Source: Eucommia ulmoides
Lineage: Eukaryota > Streptophyta > Magnoliopsida > Garryales > Eucommiaceae
Length of the DNA: 64,000 bases
Direction of reading: 5' to 3'
NCBI GenBank assembly: GCA_016647705.1
Contig: JAENRU010000469.1
Coordinates: 251,001-315,000 of the forward strand
Below are positions 45,290 to 57,806 of this stretch, in pieces; within the stretch, counting starts at the first letter, position 1, and every line of letters begins with the position of its first letter. The notes under the pieces are model-generated. The model was not told where the DNA came from, did not search any database, and worked only from the letters and a program-made list of their open reading frames with translations. The position numbers and the translations under genes were made by a program.

Positions 45290-46350
45290 CCCAAAAAGTG
45301 GTATTTTTTGTCCGAAAATGGAGAAAATATAATTTTTGCGTCAAATTTGGTCTTTTGGGGCCATTTGTAGCCGTTTTTCTTTGAAGGCCGTTTCACATCG
45401 AAAAGTGGTAGTTTTGTCCAAAATGGACGCATTTGATTTCTCATTTCAAAATTGGTTTTCTTGGATATTTTGGGTGAGTTTTGCCCAGTAGGCCGTTTCC
45501 GCCCGAAAAAGTGGTATTCTTCGTCCAAAATTGACGAAGTTTAATTTTTGGCTCAAACGCGGTCTTCTTGGGCTTTTGTTGCTATTTTCTCATGAAAATT
45601 GGTATTTTTGGTCCAAAACAGACGCAGTCGAATTTTTGCGTCAAACTTGGTCTTTTTGGACTTTTTGTCGGCGTTTTGCTCTAAAGACCGTTTCACCCCA
45701 AAAAGTTGTAGTTTTCGCCGAAAATGGACGCATTTGATTCTTCATCTCAAAATTGAATTTTTTGGGTATTTTGGGTGCGGTTTGCTAAGTAGGCCGTTTG
45801 TGCCAAAAAAAGTGGTATTCTTCGTCCAAAATGGACGAAGTTTAATTTTTGGGGCCGTTTCGCACCGAAAAGTGGTAGTTTTGTCCAAAATGGACGCATT
45901 TGACTTCTCATTTCAAAATTGGCTTTCTTTGATATTTTGGGTGCGTTTTGCCCAGTAGGCCGTTTCCTCCCAAAAAAGTGGTTTTCTTCGTCCAAAATGG
46001 AGGAAGTTTAATTTTCGGGTCAAACGCGGTCTTCTGGGGATTTTGTTGCCATTTTCTCAGGAAAAGTGGTATTTTTTGTCCAAATTGGACGCAGTCGAAT
46101 TTTTGAGTCAAAGTTGGCCGTTTTGGGATTTTTGTTGGCGTTTTGCTCTGCAGACCGTTTCACCCCCAAAAAGTGGTAGTTTTTGCCAAAAATTGACGCA
46201 TTTGATTTTTCATTTCTACATTGGTTTTTTTGGGTACGTTTTGCTCAGTAGGCCGTTTCTGCCCAAAAAAGTGGTATTCGTCGTCCAGAATGGACGAAAT
46301 TGAATTTTCGGGTGAAACGCGGTCTTCTTGGGCCTTTGACGATATTTCAT
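45290..46350. repeat. S block, 1061 bp
   Basis: Matches 34,024-35,084 at 11,266 bp distance. Local changes include CATTTCTACATTGG in A4 and TTCTCAGGAAAAG at B3-C2. Confidence 0.9.
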
Positions 46351-47713
46351 CCCAAAAAGTGGTATTTTTTGTCCGAAAATGGAGAAAATTTAATTTTTGC
46401 GTCAAATTTGGTCTTTTGGGGCCATTTGTAGCCGTTTTTCTTTGAAGGCCGTTTCACATCGAAAAGTGGTAGTTTTGTCCAAAATGGACGCATTTGATTT
46501 CTCATTTCAAAATTGGTTTTCTTGGATATTTTGGGTGAGTTTTGCCCAGTAGGCCGTTTCCGCCCGAAAAAGTGGTATTCTTCGTCCAAAATGGACGAAG
46601 TTTCATTTTTGGCTCAAACGCGGTCTTCTTGGGCTTTTGTTGCTATTTTCTCATGAAAATTGGTATTTTTGGTCCAAAACAGACGCAGTCGAATTTTTGC
46701 GTCAAACTTGGTCTTTTTGGACTTTTTGTCGGCGTTTTGCTCTAAAGACCGTTTCACCCCAAAAAGTTGTAGTTTTCGCCGAAAATGGACGCATTTGATT
46801 CTTCATCTCAAAATTGAATTTTTTGGGTATTTTGGGTGCGGTTTGCTAAGTACGCCGTTTGTCCTAAAAAAAGTGGTATTCTTCGTCCAAAATGTACGAA
46901 GTTTAATTTTTGGGGCCGTTTTGCACCGAAACGTGGTAGTTTTGTCCAAAATGGACGCATTTGACTTCCCATTTCAAAATTCGTTTTCTTGGATATTTTG
47001 GGTGCGTTTTGCCCAGTAGGCCGTTTCCTCCCGAAAATGTGGTATTCTTCGTCCAAAATGGACGAAGTTTCATTTTCGGGTCAAACGCGGTCTTCTGGAG
47101 ATTTTGTTGCCATTTTCTCCGGAAAAGTGGTATTTTTTTTTCCAAAACTGACGCAATCAAATTTTTGAGTCAAACTTGTTCTTTTTGGACTTTTTCTGGG
47201 CGTTTTGCTCTGAAGACCGTTTCACCCCAAAAAGTGGTAGTTTTTGCCAAAAATGGATGTATTTGATTTTTCGTTTCAAAATTGGTTTTCTTGGATATTT
47301 TCGGTGCGTTTTGCCCAGTAGGCCGTTGCCGCCCGAAAAAGTAGTATTCTTCGTCCGAAATGGACCAAGTTTAATTTTTGGGTCAAACGCGATCGTCTTG
47401 GGATTTTATTGCTATTTTCTCGTGAAAAGTGGTATTTTTGGTCCGAAACGGACGCAGTCGAATTTTTCAGTCAAAGTTGGCCATTTTGGGATTTTTGTTG
47501 GCGTTTTACTCTGCAGACCGTTTCACCCCCAAAAAGTGGTAGATTTTGCCAAAAATGGATGCATTTGATTTTTCATTTCAAAATTGGTTTTTTTGGGTGC
47601 GTTTTGCTCAGTAGGCCGTTTCTGCCCAAGCAAGTGGTATTCGTCGTCCAAAATGGACGAAATTGAATTTTCGGGTCAAACGCGGTCTTCCTGGGCGTTT
47701 GACGATATTTCAT
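46351..47713. repeat. M block, 1363 bp
   Basis: M order, with GAAACGTGGTAG in A3, GGCCGTTGCCGCCC in B5 and GGGCGTTTGACG in B4. Confidence 0.88.
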
Positions 47714-49075
47714 CCCAAAAAGTGGCATTTTTTGTCCGAAAATGGAGAAAATTTAATTTTTGCATCAAATTTGGTCTTTTGGGGCCATTTGTAGCCGTTT
47801 TTCTTTGAAGACCGTTTCACATCGAAAAGTGGTAGTTTTGTCCAAAATGGACGCATTTGACTTCTCATTTCAAAATTGGCTTTCTTTGATATTTTGGGTG
47901 CGTTTTGCCCAGTAGGCCGTTTCCTCCCAAAAAAGTGGTATTCTTCGTCCAAAATGGACGAAGTTTAATTTTCGGGTCAAACGCGGTCTTCTGGGGATTT
48001 TGTTGCCATTTTCTCCGAAAAAGTGGTATTTTTTATCCAAATTGGACGCAGTCGAATTTTTGAGTCAAAGTTGGTCTTTTTGGACTTTTTGTAGGCGTTT
48101 TGCTCTAAAGACCGTTTCACCCCAAAAAGTTGTAGTTTTCGCCGAAAATGGACGCATTTGATTCTTCATCTCAAAATTGAATTTTTTTGGTATTTTGGGT
48201 GCGGTTTGCTAAGTAGGCCGTTTGTCCCAAAAAAAGTGGTATTCTTCGTCCAAAATGGACGAAGTTTAATTTTTGGGGCCGTTTCGCACCGAAAAGTGGT
48301 AGTTTTTTCCAAAATGGACGCATTTGACTTCTCATTTCAAAATTGGCTTTCTTTGATATTTTGGGTGCGTTTTGCCCAGTAGGCCGTTTCCTCCCAAAAA
48401 AGTGGTATTCTTCGTCCAAAATGGACGAAGTTTAATTTTCGGGTCAAATGCGGTCTTCTGGGGATTTTGTTGCCATTTTCTCCGGAAAAGTGATATTTTT
48501 TGTCCAAAACTGACGCAATCAAATTTTTGAGTCAAACTTGTTCTTTCTGGACTTTTTCTGGGCGTTTTGCTCTGAAGACCGTTTCACCCAAAAAAGTGGT
48601 AGTTTTCGGCAAAAATGGACGTATTTGATTTTTCGTTTCAAAATTGGTTTTCTTGGATATTTTCGGTGCGTTTTGCCCAGTAGGCCGTTTCCGACCGAAA
48701 AAGTGGTATTCTTCGTCCGGAATGGACGAAGTTTAATTTTTGGGTCAAACGCGGTCGTCTTGGGATTTTATTGCTATTTTCTCGTGAAAAGTGGTATTTT
48801 TGGTCCGAAACGGACGCAGTCGAATTTTTCAGTCAAAGTTGGCCATTTTGGGATTTTTGTTGGCGTTTTGCTCTGTAGATCGTTTCACCCCCAAAAAGTG
48901 GTAGATTTCGCCAAAAATGGACGCATTTGATTTTTCATTTCAAAATTGGTTTTTTTGGGTGCGTTTTGCTCAGTAGGCCGTTTCTGCCCAAGCAAGTGGT
49001 ATTCGTCGTCCAAAATGGACGAAATTGAATTTTCGGGTCAAACGCGGTCTTCCTGGGCCTTTGACGATATTTCAT
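47714..49075. repeat. M-length hybrid block, 1362 bp
   Basis: Reads C3 A1/A3 B3 C2/C1 A2 B2' A3 B3 C2m A5 B5 C A4 B4. The C hybrid near 48,030-48,120 starts as C2 (CAAATTGGACGCAG, GAGTCAAAG) and ends as C1 (TTGGTCTTTTTGGAC). Two exchanges are needed to produce it. Confidence 0.87.
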
Positions 49076-49670
49076 CCCAAAAAGTGGTATTTTTTGTCCG
49101 AAAATGGAGAAAATTTAATTTTTGCATCAAATTTGGTCTTTTGGGGCCATTTGTAGCCGTTTTTCTTTGAAGGCCGTTTCACATCGAAAAGTGGTAGTTT
49201 TGTCCAAAATGGACGCATTTGACTTCTCATTTCAAAATTGGCTTTCTTTGATATTTTGGGTGCGTTTTTGCCCAGTAGGCCGTTTCCTCCCAAAAAAGTG
49301 GTATTCTTCGTCCAAAATGGACGAAGTTTAATTTTCGGGTCAAACGCGGTCTTCTGGGGATTTTGATGCCATTTTCTCCGGAAAAGTGGTATTTTTTGTC
49401 CAAATTGGACGCAGTCGAATTTTTGAGTCAAAGTTGGCCATTTTGGGATTTTTGTTGGCGTTTTGCTCTGCAGACCGTTTCACCCCCAAAAAGTGGTAGT
49501 TTTCGCCAAAAATTGACGCATTTGATTTTTCATTTCTACATTGGTTTTTTTGGGTACGTTTTGCTCAGTAGGCCGTTTATGCCCAAAAAAGTGGTATTCG
49601 TCGTCCAGAATGGACGAAATTGAATTTTCGGGTGAAACGCGGTCTTCTTGGGCGTTTGACGATATTTCAT
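49076..49670. repeat. Minimal block, 595 bp (2 trimers)
   Basis: Reads C3 A1/A3 B3 C2 A4 B4 as at 24,962. An extra T (GCGTTTTTGCCC) lies near 49,268 and TTTTGATGCC in B3 near 49,362. Confidence 0.9.
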
Positions 49671-51033
49671 CCCAAAAAGTGGTATTTTTTGTCCGAAAAT
49701 GGAGAAAATTTAATTTTTGCGTCAAATTTGGTCTTTTGGGGCCATTTGTAGCCGTTTTTCTTTGAAGGCCGTTTCACATCGAAAAGTGGTAGTTTTGTCC
49801 AAAATGGACGCATTTGATTTCTCATGTCAAAATTGGTTTTCTTGGATATTTTGGGTGAGTTTTGCCTAGTAGGCCGTTTCCGCCCGAAAAAGTGGTATTC
49901 TTCGTCCAAAATGGACGAAGTTTAATTTTTGGGTTAAACGCGGTCTTCTTGGGCTTTTGTTGCTATTTTCTCATGAAAATTGGTATTTTTGGTCCAAAAC
50001 AGACGCAGTCGAATTTTTGCGTCAAACTTGGTCTTTTTGGACTTTTTGTAGGCGGTTTGCTCTAAAGACCGTTTCACCCCAAAAAGTTGTAGTTTTCGCC
50101 GAAAATGGACGCATTTGATTCTTCATCTCAAAATTGAATTTTTTTGGTATTTTGGGTGCGGTTTGCTAAGTAGGCCGTTTGTCCCAAAAAAAGTGGTATT
50201 CTTCGTCCAAAATGGACGAAGTTTAATTTTTGGGGCCGTTTCGCACCGAAAAGTGGTAGTTTTTTCCAAAATGGACGCATTTGACTTCTCATTTCAAAAT
50301 TGGCTTTCTTTGATATTTTGGGTGCGTTTTGCCCAGTAGGCCGTTTCCTCCCAAAAAAGTGGTATTCTTCGTCCAAAATGGACGAAGTTTAATTTTCGGG
50401 TCAAACGCGGTCTTCTGGGGATTTTGTTGCCATTTTCTCCGGAAAAGTGATATTTTTTGTCCAAAACTGACGCAATCAAATTTTTGAGTCAAACTTGTTC
50501 TTTCTGGACTTTTTCTGGGCGTTTTGCTCTGAAGACCGTTTCACCCAAAAAAGTGGTAGTTTTCGGCAAAAATGGACGTATTTGATTTTTCGTTTCAAAA
50601 TTGGTTTTCTTGGATATTTTCGGTGCGTTTTGCCCAGTAGGCCGTTTCCGACCGAAAAAGTGGTATTCTTCGTCCGGAATGGACGAAGTTAAATTTTTGG
50701 GTCAAACGCGGTCGTCTTGGGATTTTATTGCTATTTTCTCGTGAAAAGTGGTATTTTTGGTCCAAAACGGACGCAGTCGAATTTTTCAGTCAAAGTTGGC
50801 CATTTTGGGATTTTTGTTGGCGTTTTGCTCTGTAGATCGTTTCACCCCCAAAAAGTGGTAGATTTCGCCAAAAATGGACGCATTTGATTTTTCATTTCAA
50901 AATTGGTTTTTTTTGGGTGCGTTTTGCTCAGTAGGCCGTTTCTGCCCAAGCAAGTGGTATTCGTCGTCCAAAATGGACGAAATTGAATTTTCGGGTCAAA
51001 CGCGGTCTTCCTGGGCCTTTGACGATATTTCAT
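49671..51033. repeat. M block, 1363 bp
   Basis: M order. GCCTAGTAGGCC in A1, GTGATATTTTTTG in C2m, TTTTCGGCAAAAATGG in A5 and GTCCGGAATGG in B5 are partly shared with 48.1-49.0 kb. Confidence 0.9.
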
Positions 51034-51627
51034 CCCAAAAAGTGGTATTTTTTGTCCGAAAATGGAGAAAATTTAATTTTTGCATCAAATTTGGTCTTTT
51101 GGGGCCATTTGTAGCCGTTTTTCTTTGAAGGCCGTTTCACATCGAAAAGTGGTAGTTTTGTCCAAAATGGACGCATTTGACTTCTCATTTCAAAATTGGC
51201 TTTCTTTGATATTTTGGGTGCGTTTTGCCCAGTAGGCCGTTTCCTCCCAAAAAAGTGGTATTCTTCGTCCAAAATGGACGAAGTTTAATTTTCGGGTCAA
51301 ACGCGGTCTTCTGGGGATTTTGATGCCATTTTCTCCGGAAAAGTGGTATTTTTTGTCCAAATTGGACGCAGTCGAATTTTTGAGTCAAAGTTGGCCATTT
51401 TGGGATTTTTGTTGGCGTTTTGCTCTGCAGACCGTTTCACCCCCAAAAAGTGGTAGTTTTCGCCAAAAATGGACGCATTTGATTTTTCATTTCAACATTG
51501 GTTTTTTTGGGTACGTTTTGCTCAGTAGGCTGTTTCTGCCCAAAAAAGTGGTATTCGTCGTCCAGAATGGACGAAATTGAATTTTCGGGTGAAACGCGGT
51601 CTTCTTGGGCCTTTGACGATATTTCAT
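51034..51627. repeat. Minimal block, 594 bp (2 trimers)
   Basis: Reads C3 A1/A3 B3 C2 A4 B4, again with TTTTGATGCC in B3. A4 has the CAACATTGG form. The CAGTAGGCTG join to B4 is shared with 55.1 kb. Confidence 0.9.
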
Positions 51628-53124
51628 CCCAAAAAGTGGTATTTTTTGTCCGAAAATGGAGAAAATTTAATTTTTGCGTCAAATTTGGTCTTTTGGGGCC
51701 ATTTGTAGCCGTTTTTCTTTGAAGGCCGTTTCACATCGAAAAGTGGTAGTTTTGTCCAAATGGACGCATTTGATTTCTCATTTCAAAATTGGTTTTCTTG
51801 GATATTTTGGGTGAGTTTTGCCCAGTAGGCCGTTTCCGCCCGAAAAAGTGGTATTCTTCGTCCAAAATGGACGAAGTTTCATTTTTGGGTCAAACGCGGT
51901 CTTCTTGGGCTTTTGTTGCTATTTTCTCATGAAAATTGGTATTTTTGGTCCAAAACAGACGCAGTCGAATTTTTGCGTCAAACTTGGTCTTTTTGGACTT
52001 TTTGTCGGCGTTTTTGCTCTAAAGACCGTTTCACCCCAAAAAGTTGTAGTTTTCGCCGAAAATGGACGCATTTGATTCTTCATCTCAAATTGAATTTTTT
52101 GGGTATTTTGGGTGCGGTTTGCCAAGTAGGCCGTTTGTCCCAAAAAAAGTGGTATTCTTCGTCCAAAATGGACGAAGTTTAATTTTTGGGTCAAACGCGG
52201 TGTTCTTGGGATTTTGTTTCTATTTTCTCATGTAAAGTGGTCTTTTTGGTCCAAAACGGACGCAGTCGAATTTTAGCGTCAAAGTTAGCCTTTTTGGGCT
52301 GGTTGTGGGCGTTTTGCTCTGAAGACCGTTTCACCCCCAAAAAGTGGTAGTTTTCGCAAAAAATGGACGTATTTGATTTCTCGTTTCAAAATTGGTTTTA
52401 AGGGATATTTTCGGTGCGTTTTGCCCAGTAGGCCGTTTCCGCCCGAAAAAGTGGTATTCTTCGTCCGAAATGGACGAAGTTTAATTTTTGGGTCAAAAGG
52501 CGGTCATCTTGGGATTTTGTTGCTATTTTCTCGTGAAAAGTGGTATTTTTGGTCCAAAACAGACGCAATCAAATTTTTGAGTCAAACTTGTTCTTTTCGG
52601 ACTTTTTCTGGGCGTTTTGCTCTGAAGACCGTTTCACCCCAAAAAGTGGTAGTTTTGCCAAAAATCGACGTATTTGATTTTTCGTTTCAAAATTGATTTT
52701 CAGGGATATTTTCGGTGCGTTTTGCCCAGTAGGCCGTTTCCGCCCGAAAAAGTGGTATTCTTCGTCCGAAATGGACGAAGTTTAATTTTTGGGTCAAACG
52801 CGGTCCTCTTGGGATTTTGTTGCTATTTTCTCGTGAAAGGTGGTATTTTTGGTCCAAAACGGACGCAGTCGAATTTTTAAGTCAAAGTTGGCCATTTTGG
52901 GATTTTTGTTGGCGTTTTGCTCTGCAGACCGTTTCACCCCCAAAAAGTGGTAGTTTTCGCCAAAAATGGACGCATTTGATTTTTCATTTCAACATTGGTT
53001 TTTTTGGGTACGTTTTGCTCAGTAGGCCGTTTCTGCCCAAAAAAGTGGTATTCGTCGTCCAGAATGGACGAAATTGAATTTTCGGGTGAAACGCGGTCTT
53101 CTTGGGCCTTTGACGATATTTCAT
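51628..53124. repeat. L block, subfamily a, 1497 bp
   Basis: Five trimers with GCGGTGTTCTTG, GTCAAAAGGCGG and AAAAATCGACG. One base is missing from TCTCAAATTG in A2 (about 52,086). B6 reads GGCGGTCATCTTGG, shared with 55,247. Confidence 0.9.
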
Positions 53125-54185
53125 CCCAAAAAGTGGTATTTTTTGTCCGAAAATGGAGAAAATTTAATTTTTGCGTCAAATTTGGTCTTTTGGGGCCATT
53201 TGTAGCCGTTTTTCTTTGAAGGCCGTTTCACATCGAAAAGTGGTAGTTTTGTCCAAAATGGACCCATTTCATTTCTCATTTCAAAATTGGTTTTCTTGGA
53301 TATTTTCGGTGAGTTTTGCCCAGTAGGCCGTTTCCGCCCGAAAAAGTGGTATTCTTCGTCCAAAATGGACGAAGTTTCATTTTTGGCTCAAACGCGGTCT
53401 TCTTGGGCTTTTGTTGCTATTTTCTCATGAAAATTGGTATTTTTGGTCCAAAACAGACGCAGTCGAATTTTTGCGTAAAACTTGGTCTTTTTGGACTTTT
53501 TGCAGGCGTTTTGCTCTAAAGACCGTTTCACCCCAAAAAGTTGTATTTTTCGCCGAAAATGGACGCATTTGATTCTTCATCTCAAAATTGAATTTTTTGG
53601 GTAATTTGGGTGCGGTTTGCTAAGTAGGCCGTTTGTCCCAAAAAAAGTGGTATTCTTCGTCCAAAATGGACGAAGTTTAATTTTTGGGGCCGTTTCGCAC
53701 CGAAAAGTGGTAGTTTTGTCCAAAATGGACGCATTTGACTTCTCATTTCAAAATTGGCTTTCTTTGATATTTTGGGTGCGTTTTGCCCAGTAGGCCGTTT
53801 CCTCCCAAAAAAGTGGTTTTCTTCGTCCAAAATGGACGAAGTTTAATTTTCGGGTCAAACGCGGTCTTCTTTGGATTTTGTTGCTATTTTCTCGTAAAAG
53901 GTGGTATTTTTGGTCCAAAACGGACGAAGTCGAATTTTTAAGTCAAAGTTGGCCATTTTGGGATTTTTGTTGGCGTTTTGCTCTGCAGACCGTTTCACCC
54001 CCAAAAAGTGGTAGTTTTCGCCAAAAATGGACGCATTTGATTTTTCATTTCAAAATTGGTTTTTTTGGGTACGTTTTGCTCAGTAGGCAGTTTCTTCCCA
54101 AAAAAGTGGTATTCGTCATCCAAAATGGATGAAATTGAATTTTCGAGTCAAACGCGGTCTTCTTGGGCCTTTGACGATATTTCAT
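53125..54185. repeat. S block, 1061 bp
   Basis: S order with GGACCCATTTC in A1, TTTGCAGGCG in C1 and CTCGTAAAAGG at B3-C. B4 carries the double arm change TCATCC/GGATGA. Confidence 0.9.
54116..54132. repeat. B4 palindrome with paired arm changes (copy 1)
   Basis: Arms TCATCC and GGATGA around AAAAT. The usual B4 arms are TCGTCC and GGACGA. Both pairing partners have changed and the dyad is kept. Confidence 0.8.
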
Positions 54186-55246
54186 CCCAAAAAGTGGTAT
54201 TTTTTGTCCGAAAATGGAGAAAATTTAATTTTTGCGTCAAATTTGGTATTTTGGGGCCATTTGTAGCCGTTTTTCTTTGAAGGCCGTTTCACATCGAAAA
54301 GTGGTAGTTTTGTCCAAAATGGACGCATTTGATTTCTCATTTCAAAATTGGTTTTCTTGGATATTTTGGGTGCGTTTTGCCCAGTAGGCCGTTTCCGCCC
54401 GAAAAAGTGGTATTCTTCGTCCAAAATGGACGAAGTTTAATTTTTGGGTCGAACGCGGTCTTCTTGGGCTTTTGTTGCTATTTTCTCATGAAAATTAGTA
54501 TTTTTGGTCCAAAACAGACGCAGTCGAATTTTTGCGTAAAACTTGGTCTTTTTGGACTTTTTGTAGGCGTTTTGCTCTAAAGACCGTTTCACCCCAAAAA
54601 GTTGTAGTTTTCGCCGAAAATGGACGCATTTGATTCTTCATCTCAAAATTGAATTTTTTGGGTATTTTGGGTGCGGTTTGCTAAGTAGGCCGTTTGTGCC
54701 AAAAAAAGTGGTATTCTTCGTCCAAAATGGACGAAGTTTAATTTTTGGGGCCGTTTCGCACCGAAAAGTGGTAGTTTTGTCCAAAATGGACGCATTTGAC
54801 TTCTCATTTCAAAATTGGCTTTCTTTGATATTTTGGGTGCGTTTTGCCCAGTAGGCCGTTTCCTCCCAAAAAAGTGGTTTTCTTCGTCCAAAATGGACGA
54901 AGTTTAATTTTAGGGTTAAACGCGGTCTTCTGGGGATTTTGTTGCCATTTTCTCCGGAAAAGTGGTATTTTTTGTCCAAATTGGACGCAGTCGAATTTTT
55001 GAGTCAAAGTTGGCCATTTTGGGATTTTTGTTGGCGTTTTGCTCTGCAGACCGTTTCACCCCCAAAAAGTGGTAGTTTTCGCCAAAAATGGACGCATTTG
55101 ATTTTTCATTTCAACATTGGTTTTTTTGGGTACGTTTTGCTCAGTAGGCTGTTTCTGCCCAAAAAAGTGGTATTCGTCGTCCAGAATGGACGAAATTGAA
55201 TTTTCGGGTGAAACGCGGTCTTCTTGGGCCTTTGACGATATTTCAT
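54186..55246. repeat. S block, 1061 bp
   Basis: S order with GGGTCGAACGCGG in B1 and TTTTAGGGTTAAACG in B3. GGGTCGAACGCGG is shared with the S blocks of the 2.417-kb super-repeat. Confidence 0.9.
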
Positions 55247-56744
55247 CCCAAAAAGTGGTATTTTTTGTCCGAAAATGGAGAAAATTTAATTTTTGCGTCA
55301 AATTTGGTCTTTTGGGGCCATTTGTAGCCGTTTTTCTTTGAAGGCCGTTTCACATCGAAAAGTGGTAGTTTTGTCCAAAATGGACGCATTTGATTTCTCA
55401 TTTCAAAATTGGTTTTCTTGGATATTTTGGGTGAGTTTTGCCCAGTAGGCCGTTTCCGCCCGAAAAAGTGGTATTCTTCGTCCAAAATGGACGAAGTTTC
55501 ATTTTTGGGTCAAACGCGGTCTTCTTGGGCTTTTGTTGCTATTTTCTCATGAAAATTGGTATTTTTGGTCCAAAACAGACGCAGTCGAATTTTTGCGTCA
55601 AACTTGGTCTTTTTGGACTTTTTGTCGGCGTTTTGCTCTAAAGACCGTTTCACCCCAAAAAGTTGTAGTTTTCGCCGAAAATGGACGCATTTGATTCTTC
55701 ATCTCAAAATTGAATTTTTTGGGTATTTTGGGTGCGGTTTGCCAAGTAGGCCGTTTGTCCCAAAAAAAGTGGTATTCTTCGTCCAAAATGGACGAAGTTT
55801 AATTTTTGGGTCAAACGCGGTGTTCTTGGGATTTTGTTTCTATTTTCTCATGTAAAGTGGTCTTTTTGGTCCAAAACGGACGCAGTCGAATTTTAGCGTC
55901 AAAGTTAGCCTTTTTGGGCTGGTTGTGGGCGTTTTGCTCTGAAGACCGTTTCACCCCCAAAAAGTGGTAGTTTTCGCAAAAAATGGACGTATTTGATTTC
56001 TCGTTTCAAAATTGGTTTTAAGGGATATTTTCGGTGCGTTTTGCCCAGTAGGCCGTTTCCGCCCGAAAAAGTGGTATTCTTCGTCCGAAATGGACGAAGT
56101 TTAATTTTTGGGTCAAAAGGCGGTCATCTTGGGATTTTGTTGCTATTTTCTCGTGAAAAGTGGTATTTTTGGTCCAAAACAGACGCAATCAAATTTTTGA
56201 GTCAAACTTGTTCTTTTCGGACTTTTTCTGGGCGTTTTGCTCTGAAGACCGTTTCACCCCAAAAAGTGGTAGTTTTGCCAAAAATCGACGTATTTGATTT
56301 TTCGTTTCAAAATTGATTTTCAGGGATATTTTCGGTGCGTTTTGCCCAGTAGGCCGTTTCCGCCCGAAAAAGTGGTATTCTTCGTCCGAAATGGACGAAG
56401 TTTAATTTTTGGGTCAAACGCGGTCCTCTTGGGATTTTGTTGCTATTTTCTCGTGAAAGGTGGTATTTTTGGTCCAAAACGGACGCAGTCGAATTTTTAA
56501 GTCAAAGTTGGCCATTTTGGGATTTTTGTTGGCGTTTTGCTCTGCAGACCGTTTCACCCCCAAAAAGTGGTAGTTTTCGCCAAAAATGGACGCATTTGAT
56601 TTTTCATTTCAACATTGGTTTTTTTGGGTACGTTTTGCTCAGTAGGCCGTTTCTGCCCAAAAAAGTGGTATTCGTCGTCCAGAATGGACGAAATTGAATT
56701 TTCGGGTGAAACGCGGTCTTCTTGGGCCTTTGACGATATTTCAT
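55247..56744. repeat. L block, subfamily a, 1498 bp
   Basis: Near-identical to 51,628-53,124, with the A2 base restored. Confidence 0.9.
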
Positions 56745-57806
56745 CCCAAAAAGTGGTATTTTTTGTCCGAAAATGGAGAAAATTTAATTTTTGCGTCAAA
56801 TTTGGTCTTTTGGGGCCATTTGTAGCCGTTTTTCTTTGAAGGCCGTTTCACATCGAAAAGTGGTAGTTTTGTCCAAAATGGACCCATTTCATTTCTCATT
56901 TCAAAATTGGTTTTCTTGGATATTTTCGGTGAGTTTTGCCCAGTAGGCCGTTTCCGCCCGAAAAAGTGGTATTCTTCGTCCAAAATGGACGAAGTTTCAT
57001 TTTTGGCTCAAACGCGGTCTTCTTGGGCTTTTGTTGCTATTTTCTCATGAAAATTGGTATTTTTGGTCCAAAACAGACGCAGTCGAATTTTTGCGTAAAA
57101 CTTGGTCTTTTTGGACTTTTTGCAGGCGTTTTGCTCTAAAGACCGTTTCACCCCAAAAAGTTGTATTTTTCGCCGAAAATGGACGCATTTGATTCTTCAT
57201 CTCAAAATTGAATTTTTTGGGTAATTTGGGTGCGGTTTGCTAAGTAGGCCGTTTGTCCCAAAAAAAGTGGTATTCTTCGTCCAAAATGGACGAAGTTTAA
57301 TTTTTGGGGCCGTTTCGCACCGAAAAGTGGTAGTTTTGTCCAAAATGGACGCATTTGACTTCTCATTTCAAAATTGGCTTTCTTTGATATTTTGGGTGCG
57401 TTTTGCCCAGTAGGCCGTTTCCTCCCAAAAAAGTGGTTTTCTTCGTCCAAAATGGACGAAGTTTAATTTTCGGGTCAAACGCGGTCTTCTTTGGATTTTG
57501 TTGCTATTTTCTCGTAAAAGGTGGTATTTTTGGTCCAAAACGGACGAAGTCGAATTTTTAAGTCAAAGTTGGCCATTTTGGGATTTTTGTTGGCGTTTTG
57601 CTCTGCAGACCGTTTCACCCCCAAAAAGTGGTAGTTTTCGCCAAAAATGGACGCATTTGATTTTTCATTTCAAAATTGGTTTTTTTTGGGTACGTTTTGC
57701 TCAGTAGGCCGTTTCTTCCCAAAAAAGTGGTATTCGTCATCCAAAATGGATGAAATTGAATTTTCGAGTCAAACGCGGTCTTCTTGGGCCTTTGACGATA
57801 TTTCAT
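56745..57806. repeat. S block, 1062 bp
   Basis: Near-identical to 53,125-54,185, including GGACCCATTTC and the double arm change in B4. One extra T in A4. Confidence 0.9.
57737..57753. repeat. B4 palindrome with paired arm changes (copy 2)
   Basis: Same TCATCC/GGATGA arms as at 54,116, inherited through the 3.62-kb duplication. Confidence 0.8.

Larger units (their letters stand above)
47714..51627. repeat. 1.957-kb super-repeat, two copies
   Basis: Series 1362-595 is followed by 1363-594. Rare variants (GTGATATTTTTTG, TTTTCGGCAAAAATGG, TTTTGATGCC) recur 1,957 bp apart from about 48.06 kb. The start of copy 1 has been replaced by the A1/A3 path. Confidence 0.9.
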
